In this document: positions 16,052 to 23,420 of the stretch, piece after piece | How the letters are laid out: each line of letters begins with the position of its first letter | Position numbering within the stretch: position 1 is the stretch's first letter | Assembly: GCA_036338025.1 (NCBI GenBank) | Contig: JAYZDB010000156.1 | Coordinates: 1 to 28,245 of the forward strand | Direction: 5' to 3' | DNA: 28,245 nt | Source of the DNA: JAYZDB01 sp036338025 | GTDB lineage: Bacteria; Planctomycetota; UBA1135; UBA2386 | The notes under the pieces: generated by a model | Told to the model about the DNA's origin: nothing | Seen by the model: the letters and a program-made list of their open reading frames with translations, nothing else | The model's database searches: none | Program-made: the position numbers and the translations under genes

Positions 16052-16085
16052 GACCCGGTTCGTCCGACTGGCGACGGGCCGGGTC
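16052..16085. terminator. 13-bp hairpin between convergent genes
   Basis: 16052-16064 pairs with 16073-16085 over 13 bp (two G-T pairs) with an 8-nt loop. It lies between the SPFH operon stop (16019) and the TPR lipoprotein stop, overlapping the latter's TGA by two bases. There is no U tract on either side, but the location fits a shared bidirectional terminator or 3'-end stabiliser. Confidence 0.5.
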
Positions 16086-16968
16086 AGCGCGCCAGGTCCG
16101 CCTCCGCCGCGATGCATCCGAATGCCGGGGACTGCTGCTCTGCGATCAGCTTCAGGGCGGCTCTGCCAGCCGCAGCATCACCCTGCATGATCTGATAGCG
16201 CGCCAGACCGTACGCAAGGGTCATGTTCTTGATTTCATCCTCAGGAGCCTCGCCGAAGTCGGCGAGTTTCAGGTCGCCCCGAAACAACAGTAGCAGCCGG
16301 TGATACGCGTGGTTTTCGATCACGTCCCAGTCAGCCTCGACCCCTGTATGCGCCGCCGTCGCCGCCGCCTTGTTGCCACACCGTGTCGCCGCAAGGAACT
16401 TCCAATAGCGCGTCGCGACCTGCATGTCCGGATTCTTCGCCGCTTTCAGACAGCTCTCATAGCACTGTAGTGCAACCTCGAACTCACCACGGCAGTAGTG
16501 CGCAAGTCCGAGGTGATACCAGATGTTGGTATGCAGCGAACTGGTGGGAATGTTGCGGGCATTCGGCATCCCGTCCGGCTCAACCTCATCGGGCTGGTTC
16601 AGGATCAGGACCGAGGCCTGCTCGAAATCAGCGATTGCGGCGTCGAAGTTCCGCGTCGAGAGCCAGCGGTGCCCGCGATGGCGCAGGAGCTTGGGCGACT
16701 GCGGGTGCACCGCAAGACCACGGGTGTAGACCTCGATCGCCTGATCATAGAATCCCAGATAGGCCAGGCGCCGACCGTACCAGATGATCTTACCTTCGTC
16801 GCGCGGTGCGCCGAGCAGCGCCGCGTACGCTTGCCGAGCATCGGACAAGCGTTTTGCATCAACCCCGGCGGATACGGCGACGTCCGGCCACTCAGGCGCC
16901 GTCGGCACAGCGCTGCGAGAACACGCCCAAAGCAGGATCAGGACGAGCGGCAAGCCGTAGAGACGCAT
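16084..16968 (-). CDS. TPR-repeat lipoprotein
   Basis: A protein of 294 aa from ATG 16966-16968; an upstream in-frame start at 17019 would place 17 residues before the signal. The N-terminus MRLYGLPLVLILLWACSRS is a lipoprotein-type signal with Cys16 as the likely lipidated residue. TPR units are seen at about residues 60-120 (WYGRRLAYLGFYDQAIEVYT, GLAVHPQSPKLLRHRGH, TRNFDAAIADFEQA) and 150-180 (WYHLGLAHYCRGEFEVALQC). Such proteins act as envelope scaffolds; partner unknown. It diverges from the Lon-domain gene over 83 bp. Confidence 0.85.
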   Translation of the reverse strand: MRLYGLPLVLILLWACSRSAVPTAPEWPDVAVSAGVDAKRLSDARQAYAALLGAPRDEGKIIWYGRRLAYLGFYDQAIEVYTRGLAVHPQSPKLLRHRGHRWLSTRNFDAAIADFEQASVLILNQPDEVEPDGMPNARNIPTSSLHTNIWYHLGLAHYCRGEFEVALQCYESCLKAAKNPDMQVATRYWKFLAATRCGNKAAATAAHTGVEADWDVIENHAYHRLLLLFRGDLKLADFGEAPEDEIKNMTLAYGLARYQIMQGDAAAGRAALKLIAEQQSPAFGCIAAEADLAR

Positions 16969-17051
16969 GCTGGAAGGTGTAGGGGTTCTCGTGATGACTC
17001 TCAATCCGCTATGGTGCAAACCGAGCAGTCCAGACGCATCAGACCGTCTCC

Positions 17052-17684
17052 ATGACCCAGACCATCACGGTTCCTATCTTCCCACTTGACGGTGTACTCC
17101 TGGTCCCAGGGAGTTCCCTGCGTCTCTATATCTTTGAGCCGCGCTACCAGGAGATGCTGGCGTGGGCTCTGGAACATGACCATCAAATCGCCATGGCGAT
17201 TCCAGCCATCGGACATTCCGCGGCCAACGAAAACCATCCACCGATCCACGAAATCGCCGGGCTCGGCAAGATCACGGACCACGTTCTCCATCCCAATGGC
17301 CACGCCGATATCGAATTGAAGGGAATCAGCCGGATCCGGATCACAGACGAATTGCCACAGGCCTGGGACTTCCGCGTCGTACAGGCCGAATTGCTCGCCG
17401 AGACCGAGTCAGACACCGACGCGATCCAAAGCGAACTGTCGACGATTCTAAGCTTCCTGCGGGACGTCGAACCCAAGCTGTATGCACGCCTCAACGAAAT
17501 ATCGCCGCAGCGGATCATCGACATCGCGCTAGTTCGACTACCGATCAATGCCGAGGTCAAACTACAGATCTACAGCGAACCTGTAGCGCTGCGGCGCCTC
17601 AGGATGATCAATCACGTCCTCGGACAGGGCAAACCACGCCGGCCAGACATTGAAATCGGGCCAGATGACCCGCGACGCAACTAG
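17052..17684 (+). CDS. Stand-alone Lon N-terminal (substrate-binding) domain protein
   Basis: A 210-aa protein that matches only the LON substrate-binding domain: VPIFPLDGVLLVPGSSLRLY, IFEPRYQEMLAWAL, IAMAIP, GLGKITDHVLHPNGHADIEL, KGISRIRI, then a helical half (ILSFLRDVEPKLYARL). It lacks the AAA+ ATPase and serine protease parts of Lon, and its length is normal for this small family. These proteins are widespread in bacteria but their role is unclear; a substrate adaptor or binding function is inferred. ATG 17052 has no Shine-Dalgarno sequence. Confidence 0.9.
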   Translation: MTQTITVPIFPLDGVLLVPGSSLRLYIFEPRYQEMLAWALEHDHQIAMAIPAIGHSAANENHPPIHEIAGLGKITDHVLHPNGHADIELKGISRIRITDELPQAWDFRVVQAELLAETESDTDAIQSELSTILSFLRDVEPKLYARLNEISPQRIIDIALVRLPINAEVKLQIYSEPVALRRLRMINHVLGQGKPRRPDIEIGPDDPRRN

Positions 17685-17955
17685 CTCGGTCAGCTGGCTC
17701 GGTGGAATGCACGTCCGTCAGGCCGCGAGGTTCCCGCTGGACGTCCGAGGACGATTACTTGTTGTCGCATGGGTCGCAGCAGGGGATCGGAATCGATCTG
17801 GCGAGCAAGGTGACAGCCACTGCTGGCCCAAACTCGACGCTTGCGCTTGACGGAGTCATCTGCCCTAATTGGAGCGGCGTGGTCACTCGGTCAGATAACC
17901 ACGACACTCCAGGCGGACGTCTCGCGGGGACGCAGTCCGCACATGTCCTGGGCGT

Positions 17956-18927
17956 ATGGTTAGAAAAACGACAAGTCACCGGCGGCGGAACCGCGAAGAA
18001 GCCACACCTGCGTCCCCCATGTCCGGACTCGGACCTCTAGGACGCGGCTTGCTCGGCCGGATGTTTGCCACGGGACGCAACCGGGACCGAGATCTTCCGA
18101 CCCACCCAGAAGCCTGCAGTATCGCGATCGCGAGCGGTAAGGGCGGCACCGGTAAGTCCTTCTTCGCCTCGAATCTGGCGGTCGTGTTGCACCAGCAGCA
18201 AAAACGGGTGACCTTGGCCGACTGCGACTTCGGTCTGGCCTGCAATCACCTGCTGATGGGCGTCACCCCCACCATGACTTCGCATCACTTTCTCACCGGT
18301 CAGGCCCAACTACAGGACATTTGCGTCACCACTCCGGCCGGACCAACCTTGGTGCCAGGCAGCTCGGGAATCATGCAACTCGCCGAATTGTCGGATCGCC
18401 AACTCCTGACCTTGAGTCAGATGTTTGCGGATGTCGCATCCACAGAAGACGTCATGTTGATGGATATCGGTGCAGGCATCGCGCCGCAGAACATCCTGAC
18501 CCTACTGGCTGCCGACCACGTGATCCTGGTCACGCACCGTGAACTCGCAGCGCTGACCGACGCATATGCAGTGATCAAGAACTGCGTGCGCCAACGACCC
18601 GACATCCGGATCTCTATAGTGATCAACCGGGTGGTGCACGAAGGGCAAGGCCAACCAACATTCGACAAACTCGCCAAGGTTGCCCATAAGCACACCGGGA
18701 TCGACCTGAGCTACCTCGGTGAGATCCCCGAGGACCCGACCGTCACTCAACGCCGCCTCGGACAGCAACCGCTCACCGTCACGGATCCGGACGGCCCAGC
18801 CGCCAGCGCCATTCTCCGCATCGCAAAACGTCTAGGCGAAATCGCTCATCCACTCGCCCCACGGCCAGTCAACGAAGATGACGGGATCCGATCACGCTTT
18901 CAGAGACACCGACTGTTCGTAACCTGA
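17956..18927 (+). CDS. MinD/ParA-family ATPase, FlhG (FleN)-like
   Basis: A 323-aa P-loop ATPase. The deviant Walker A motif GKGGTGKS (residues 61-68, signature Lys62) opens the fold. DCDFGLACNHLLMGVTPTMT (89-108) is the Walker A' region; LVPGSSGIMQLAELS and VMLMDIGAGIAPQN (Walker B region) follow. The phrase PGSSGI and the DIGAG motif are typical of FlhG/YlxH/FleN rather than chromosomal ParA. FlhG controls flagellar number with FlhF, but neither FlhF nor any flagellar gene is here, so it could serve another polar-positioning or pilus system. An about 50-residue basic N-terminal extension precedes the ATPase core; an alternative start is ATG 18019. No C-terminal MinD-type amphipathic helix is obvious. 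Confidence 0.88.
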   Translation: MVRKTTSHRRRNREEATPASPMSGLGPLGRGLLGRMFATGRNRDRDLPTHPEACSIAIASGKGGTGKSFFASNLAVVLHQQQKRVTLADCDFGLACNHLLMGVTPTMTSHHFLTGQAQLQDICVTTPAGPTLVPGSSGIMQLAELSDRQLLTLSQMFADVASTEDVMLMDIGAGIAPQNILTLLAADHVILVTHRELAALTDAYAVIKNCVRQRPDIRISIVINRVVHEGQGQPTFDKLAKVAHKHTGIDLSYLGEIPEDPTVTQRRLGQQPLTVTDPDGPAASAILRIAKRLGEIAHPLAPRPVNEDDGIRSRFQRHRLFVT

Positions 18928-18940
18928 CCGGTGCGGTCAA

Positions 18941-19723
18941 TCACTGGCGCTTCCAGCTGGGGTCGCGCTTTTCGAGAAACGCGCGCAGACCTTCCTTCAT
19001 CTCGTCGGTCGAGCTGGCGACACCGAACAAGTCGGCTTCGACACTCAGACCTTCCGAGATCGGCAGGTCCGCACCTCGGTGGGCTGCCTGCTTGGCAAGT
19101 CCTACAGCAGTCGGTCCCCGGGAAACGATCTTGTTGGCAATCGCCTTGACGCTTTCGAGAAGCTGCTCGGGTTCGAACACGGCGTTGACCAGACCGACCC
19201 GACAGGCGTCCTCTGCGCTCAGAGGGTCTGCCGTCAGGATCATCTCCAGGGCTCGCCCCATTCCGACCAGACGTGGTAGACGCTGGGTTCCTCCATAGCC
19301 AGGGATGATCCCCAGGCTCACCTCCGGCAGGCCGAGGCGTGCCTTGGTGGAGGCGTAGCGCATGTCACAGGCCAACGCCAACTCCAGACCACCGCCAAGT
19401 GCGTAGCCGTTGATCGCCGCCAGATAGGGTTTGGGCGAATTTTCCATCAAGCGTGTAAGCCGTTGGCCGTGGGCGGCGTTGCCACGCCCATCGACGACTC
19501 CCTGGTCGACGAGCATGCCGATATCGGCGCCCGCCACGAATGCCTTCTCACCTGCCCCCGTCAAGATGACGGCACCGATCTCCTCGTTGGTGGACATCTC
19601 CTCCACGCACTGGGTCAACTCCGAAATCGTGTCGTTGTTGAGCGCGTTCAGCTTGTCCGGCCGGTTGATGTAGACGATCGCGAGATGCCCATCGACCTCG
19701 ACCTTGATGTTGGCATAGCTCAC
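18941..19723 (-). CDS. Enoyl-CoA hydratase/isomerase (crotonase family)
   Basis: A 260-aa crotonase-fold enzyme that would add water across 2-enoyl-CoA in fatty-acid or short-chain acyl-CoA breakdown. Motifs: IVYINRPDKLNALN (CoA site), AFVAGADIGML (oxyanion loop), NGYALGGGLELALACDMRYA with Glu114, and LGLPEVSLGIIPGYGGTQRL with Glu134. Both hydratase catalytic glutamates are present, so it is predicted active as a hydratase. The GTG start at 19721-19723 overlaps the TGA of the upstream cyclophilin gene (GTGA), which implies translational coupling. It is the last gene of a four-gene cluster that starts with a thiolase. Confidence 0.93.
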   Translation of the reverse strand: MSYANIKVEVDGHLAIVYINRPDKLNALNNDTISELTQCVEEMSTNEEIGAVILTGAGEKAFVAGADIGMLVDQGVVDGRGNAAHGQRLTRLMENSPKPYLAAINGYALGGGLELALACDMRYASTKARLGLPEVSLGIIPGYGGTQRLPRLVGMGRALEMILTADPLSAEDACRVGLVNAVFEPEQLLESVKAIANKIVSRGPTAVGLAKQAAHRGADLPISEGLSVEADLFGVASSTDEMKEGLRAFLEKRDPSWKRQ

Positions 19724-20358
19724 GACTCGCTTCCACCCTCCGTGACAGGAGCATCTTCCGCAACCGGCGTCTCCCCCGCAGTTTCGCCCGCGTTGTCCGC
19801 TTCGGGCCCTTCTGGTTCTTCCGGAACTTCGACGACGGCCACCGACATATCGATGATCTCGACCCTCTCAGTCGGTTGGCTGCGTTCACGGTTGGAGCCA
19901 TATTCACACTCCACGCTTGCGATTGCGTCCAAGACGTCCAGACCCGACACCATGTGCGCGAAGACCGTGTATTGCCCATCGAGGGAATCTACGTGCTCAC
20001 CGTGCACAACAAAGAACTGCGACCCCGCCGAGTTTGGATCGGAGGAACGGGCCATCGACAACACACCGCGATTGTGGGGCAAGGCACTGAACTCCGCGTC
20101 CACTGTGTAGCCGGGTCCACCAGTGCCCGGATGGCCAACTGCGCCTTCGCGAGTATTCGGACAACCGCTCTGAATCATGAAGCCATTGATGATGCGATGG
20201 AACGCCAGTCCGTTGTAGAACCCGTCCATCGCGAGCCTGGCGATGTTGCGGGCATGGCCAGGTGCCTCTTCATGGAAAAAACGAAAGCCCATGTTGCCCT
20301 TGCTGGTCTGCATGGTGAGTTCGAGGGACCCTAGGTCGATAGTTTCGAGGTCGATCAC
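19720..20358 (-). CDS. Cyclophilin-type peptidyl-prolyl isomerase, cytoplasmic, acidic tail
   Basis: A 212-aa protein without signal peptide. Residues about 10-165 are a cyclophilin domain: AFHRIINGFMIQSG (catalytic His-Arg pair), GGPGYTVDAEF, RGVLSMARSSDPNSAGSQFF, LDGQYTVFAHMVSGLDVLD. The last ~40 residues form an acidic, Pro/Glu/Ala-rich tail, probably disordered. The start is GTG 20356-20358, supported by AAAGG about 9 nt upstream. It lies 52 bp after the secreted cyclophilin gene and overlaps the enoyl-CoA hydratase gene. Confidence 0.92.
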   Translation of the reverse strand: MIDLETIDLGSLELTMQTSKGNMGFRFFHEEAPGHARNIARLAMDGFYNGLAFHRIINGFMIQSGCPNTREGAVGHPGTGGPGYTVDAEFSALPHNRGVLSMARSSDPNSAGSQFFVVHGEHVDSLDGQYTVFAHMVSGLDVLDAIASVECEYGSNRERSQPTERVEIIDMSVAVVEVPEEPEGPEADNAGETAGETPVAEDAPVTEGGSES

Positions 20359-20410
20359 GTGGATTGCCTTTCGGTTGGGGTTGGATACTTGAGGAAATAC
20401 TGCTTGCTGC

Positions 20411-21382
20411 CTACTTCTTGAAGACCGGCTTGATGATCATCTTCCTGATTCGTACCGGTTCGACCGGCTTCGAACCGTTACATGGCACTCCGGCAATCTT
20501 GTCGAGGGTAGCCAGGCCCGATACGAGTTCGCCAAAGGCCGTGTACTTACCATCTAGGTGACCCGACGGGGCATGCACGATGAAGAACTGACAACCGGCC
20601 GAATCCGGGGCACTGGAGCGCGCCATCGAGATCACACCTTTGACGTGCCGGGTATCGTTGAATTCTGCCTTGATGGTGTAGCCCGGGGATCCAGTGCCCG
20701 CTACCCCATCGGCGCCCGGCTTGCTGTTGGGACAGCCGCCCTGGATCATGAATCCAGGGATCACCCGGTGAAAGCCAGTGGTGTCGTAGAAACCACTCTT
20801 GGCCAGCTTGAGGAAGTTCTTGACCGTGTTGGGCGCCTTGTCCGGATGGAACTTCAGGACCAGCTCGCCGTGGTTCGTCAGCAAGGCAACCTGGGTCTTG
20901 GCGAGATCGAACTGGTCGACGGCGACTGTCTTGAAATCCGGCGCTACCTGCACAAACGTGCTCGCCCCCTTCACCCCTACCCACTCGAAGGTCACCCGCG
21001 CCAGCGCGGACTTCGAGAAACCGGGAAGGACTCTCGTCATGTCGATACTCAGCGGCCTGACAAAGCGCGTGCCCTTGGTGAACTTGACAGTACCTGAGGC
21101 CGATTCCCGCAGCACTGGTCCAGCCTTGCCGTCGATCATGGTCTTGATTCTCAGACCACTCAGCAAGACCATCGGGATCTTGGTGTCTTCCGTGGCGTAG
21201 ACTGACAAAACGAGTTCTGCCACACCCGTAGCCGATGCGAACTCCGACCGGGCACTCAGTTTGACCTCAGCACCCTTTTGGCCCGAGACCATGGCAGTCG
21301 TGGTAGCCAGAACGGCACACATCGAAGAGAGAGTCAGCGCGCAGCCGAGCGCGTGCCGGACGAAAGTCGTCATGTTGGTCAT
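20411..21382 (-). CDS. Secreted cyclophilin-type peptidyl-prolyl isomerase
   Basis: A 323-aa exported protein. Residues 1-35 are a signal peptide (FVRHALGCALTLSSMCAVLA, ending near MVSGQ). An N-terminal region of about 140 residues with no family I recognise (beta-rich, with VTFEWVGVKG) comes before the cyclophilin domain at about 165-320: FHRVIPGFMIQGG, GTGSPGYTIKAEF, RHVKGVISMARSSAPDSAGC, QFFIVH, HLDGKYTAFGELVSG. It would catalyse prolyl isomerisation on exported proteins. It is paralogous to the adjacent cytoplasmic cyclophilin. It starts 43 bp after the thiolase stop. Confidence 0.92.
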   Translation of the reverse strand: MTNMTTFVRHALGCALTLSSMCAVLATTTAMVSGQKGAEVKLSARSEFASATGVAELVLSVYATEDTKIPMVLLSGLRIKTMIDGKAGPVLRESASGTVKFTKGTRFVRPLSIDMTRVLPGFSKSALARVTFEWVGVKGASTFVQVAPDFKTVAVDQFDLAKTQVALLTNHGELVLKFHPDKAPNTVKNFLKLAKSGFYDTTGFHRVIPGFMIQGGCPNSKPGADGVAGTGSPGYTIKAEFNDTRHVKGVISMARSSAPDSAGCQFFIVHAPSGHLDGKYTAFGELVSGLATLDKIAGVPCNGSKPVEPVRIRKMIIKPVFKK

Positions 21383-21425
21383 GGTATTCTGGTTCTCAGT
21401 AGTCGGTTGGAAGCTCTCATAACGG

Positions 21426-22616
21426 TCAGTCCAGAGAATCGAAGGCCAATGCCATTCCCATTCCGCCGCTCATGCACAACGACGCCAGACCCCGGGATGT
21501 ACCCCGTCGCTGCATCTCATGCAGCAAGGTCACGACAATGCGTGCGCCGGTAGCGCCGATCGGGTGACCGAGGCCAATAGCCCCGCCATTGACGTTAACT
21601 CGTTCGGTGTCGAGTTCGAGGTCGCGATAACAGGCAATCGCCTGGGCAGCGAAGGCCTCGTTCAACTCGATCAGACCGTAGTCAGACAAACTCGTGCCAG
21701 TCTTCTCGCACAGAGCCTGGATTGCTGGCACCGGACCAATCCCCATGATCCGGGGCGGCACACCGACGACACTCGACGCACCGACGCGCGCCAACGGGGT
21801 CAATCCGCGCCGCGCAGCTTCTTCCCGGGTCATCAGGAGGAGTGCAGATGCAGCATCGGTAATCCCTGAGGAGTTGCCAGCATGTACCGTGCCGCCTTCG
21901 GCAGCTGATCGAAAGACCGGCGGCAACTTGGCCATGTTCTCGAGGGTAACGCCAGGTCGAACGTGTTCGTCTGTATCCACGCTTACCGTCTGCTTCCTGG
22001 TTGTCACCTCGACCGGGACAATCTCGTCGGTGAATAGCCCGGCCTTTTGCGCCGCCTCGGCGCGATGGTGCGACAGCAACGCAAGCTCATCTTGTTCTTG
22101 CCGGCTGATTCCGTAGTCATCAACCAGGTTTTCGGCGGTGTTACCCATCGGCTGGCCGAGGATCGCGCAGGTGAACCCATCCTGGTAGTTGCCATCGAGA
22201 GTCTTGGCGTGCCCGAGTCGGTAGCCTTGTCGCATCTGGGGCAGCAGGAATGGGATGTTCGTCATGCTCTCCATGCCACCAACAACCACGACTTTCCGGC
22301 CGTCCAGACAGATGGCGGCGCGGCCGAGATCGATGCACTTCAAACTCGACCCACAGGCCTTGTTCACCGTGTACGCTGGCGAGCTCTCAGACATGCCAGA
22401 CCGGATCGCGACCTGACGCGCAGGGTTTGGACCCGACCCGAGTTGGCGTGCTTGTCCAAAAATCAACTCCTCGACGTCGGCTGCTTCGACCCCAGCGGAC
22501 TCGAGCATCCCGCGGACCACGGCAGCCCCCAGGTCGACTGCGGAGAGCGTCGAGAAAGCACCTAGGAACTTGCCAATCGGGGTGCGGCGAGCAGCGACAA
22601 CGACAACTTCTGGCAT
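21426..22616 (-). CDS. Acetyl-CoA acetyltransferase (thiolase)
   Basis: A 396-aa thiolase that condenses or cleaves acyl-CoA and acetyl-CoA. The start MPEVVVVAARRTPIGKFLGA at ATG 22614-22616 has GAGGA about 9 nt upstream; an upstream in-frame TTG (22667) is rejected. Catalytic residues are Cys88 in NKACGSS (family usually CGSG), NEAFAAQ, His351 in GGAIGLGHPIGATGAR, and Cys381 in CMSGGMGMAL (usually CxGGG). The two small deviations are tolerated elsewhere in the family as far as I know. Being first in the cluster with enoyl-CoA hydratase last suggests acyl-CoA degradation or acetoacetyl-CoA synthesis; 3-hydroxyacyl-CoA dehydrogenase is absent here. Confidence 0.93.
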   Translation of the reverse strand: MPEVVVVAARRTPIGKFLGAFSTLSAVDLGAAVVRGMLESAGVEAADVEELIFGQARQLGSGPNPARQVAIRSGMSESSPAYTVNKACGSSLKCIDLGRAAICLDGRKVVVVGGMESMTNIPFLLPQMRQGYRLGHAKTLDGNYQDGFTCAILGQPMGNTAENLVDDYGISRQEQDELALLSHHRAEAAQKAGLFTDEIVPVEVTTRKQTVSVDTDEHVRPGVTLENMAKLPPVFRSAAEGGTVHAGNSSGITDAASALLLMTREEAARRGLTPLARVGASSVVGVPPRIMGIGPVPAIQALCEKTGTSLSDYGLIELNEAFAAQAIACYRDLELDTERVNVNGGAIGLGHPIGATGARIVVTLLHEMQRRGTSRGLASLCMSGGMGMALAFDSLD

Positions 22617-22642
22617 GGGGCGCAGATCCTCGGTAGCGCACG

Positions 22643-22657
22643 GATTGTGACGCAATC
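22643..22657 (-). promoter_or_regulatory. Short dyad upstream of the thiolase cluster
   Basis: GATTG and CAATC are arranged as inverted arms around 5 bp (15 bp total), 26 bp before the thiolase start. The size fits a dimeric regulator operator, but no regulator gene is nearby and arms of 5 bp can arise by chance. Confidence 0.2.
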
Positions 22658-22811
22658 TGGGGATCAAAAGGTGGCGAGCATAGCAGAGGGTTCAGGCTGG
22701 CAGAACAGTCCTGATCCGTCGGTGGCAACGCCGAAACCAGCATCCCCTGGCTGATTCTCTCTGGGGACCTGAGGAGGCAGTCAGCAGGCGGGTCAGGCCA
22801 GCCCGGACAGA

Positions 22812-23420
22812 ATGCCGATTCAAGGGGGAATGGCCCACGTACGCGGAGATCAGGAATCCATCAATACCTACGTCGGGCAGTTGCGAAGACGGCTCGCCGA
22901 CAAGGTCGATCAAGCCCGCCACGGTCCCAGCAAGACCTCGACGGTACCGAACGACACCTTCGATCTCCAAGACCCCATGCTCGAGGCTGCCCTGACCGAC
23001 TCCACCATGCAGTTCTTTCTCGAACACATGACGGTGTTCGACAACCTCGACGGCGCGGTCGAAGCCGATCCTAACCCTCGTGTCGAAGCGATCCCTCCCG
23101 ACGAGTTGCAGGACACCTTCGATCGTGTGGCCTGCATCGATTCACTCGACCCACCTGACTTGCACAGCAATCTCCAGACGGAACGTTTCTGGATCGTCGC
23201 TGACCTCGTGTTCACCGGTGACACCCTCAGTCGACATCTCGCCACCATCGAGATCCGCCAGGTCATGGCCGCGGCCCAGCGTGGCGAACTCGACGAGGCA
23301 ACCGTGCGCGCCTACTACGAGACCTTGCAGGCGATGACAGATCGCCCCCTGCTGCTCGACCTGCTCGCCAGGATCCTGGCGGACCAGTTGCCAGGCCCCA
23401 CGGTTGGAGCCGAGTCATGA
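22812..23420 (+). CDS. Unknown 202-aa protein, coupled to HD-GYP gene
   Basis: A soluble, acidic protein of no family I recognise. It looks mostly helical: TYVGQLRRRLADKVDQARHG, then AALTDSTMQFFLEHMTVFDN, and a C-terminal part IEIRQVMAAAQRGELDEATV followed by LLLDLLARILADQL. There is no signal peptide or TM segment. The stop overlaps the HD-GYP start (ATGA), so the two proteins are probably made together and may interact. The start could be ATG 22812 (GGA 5-6 nt upstream) or ATG 22830 (preceded by AAGGGGGA). Confidence 0.8.
   Translation: MPIQGGMAHVRGDQESINTYVGQLRRRLADKVDQARHGPSKTSTVPNDTFDLQDPMLEAALTDSTMQFFLEHMTVFDNLDGAVEADPNPRVEAIPPDELQDTFDRVACIDSLDPPDLHSNLQTERFWIVADLVFTGDTLSRHLATIEIRQVMAAAQRGELDEATVRAYYETLQAMTDRPLLLDLLARILADQLPGPTVGAES

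Noticed and set aside
17702..18040. 112-codon plus-strand frame before the MinD/FlhG-like gene
   Set aside because: It overlaps the start of the ATPase gene, has no ribosome-binding site and no domain-like sequence; the 271-bp gap shows nothing else I can support.
22617..22667. TTG start extending the thiolase by 17 residues
   Set aside because: The added residues are not thiolase-like, while the internal ATG at 22616 has GAGGA upstream and the family's usual N-terminus.
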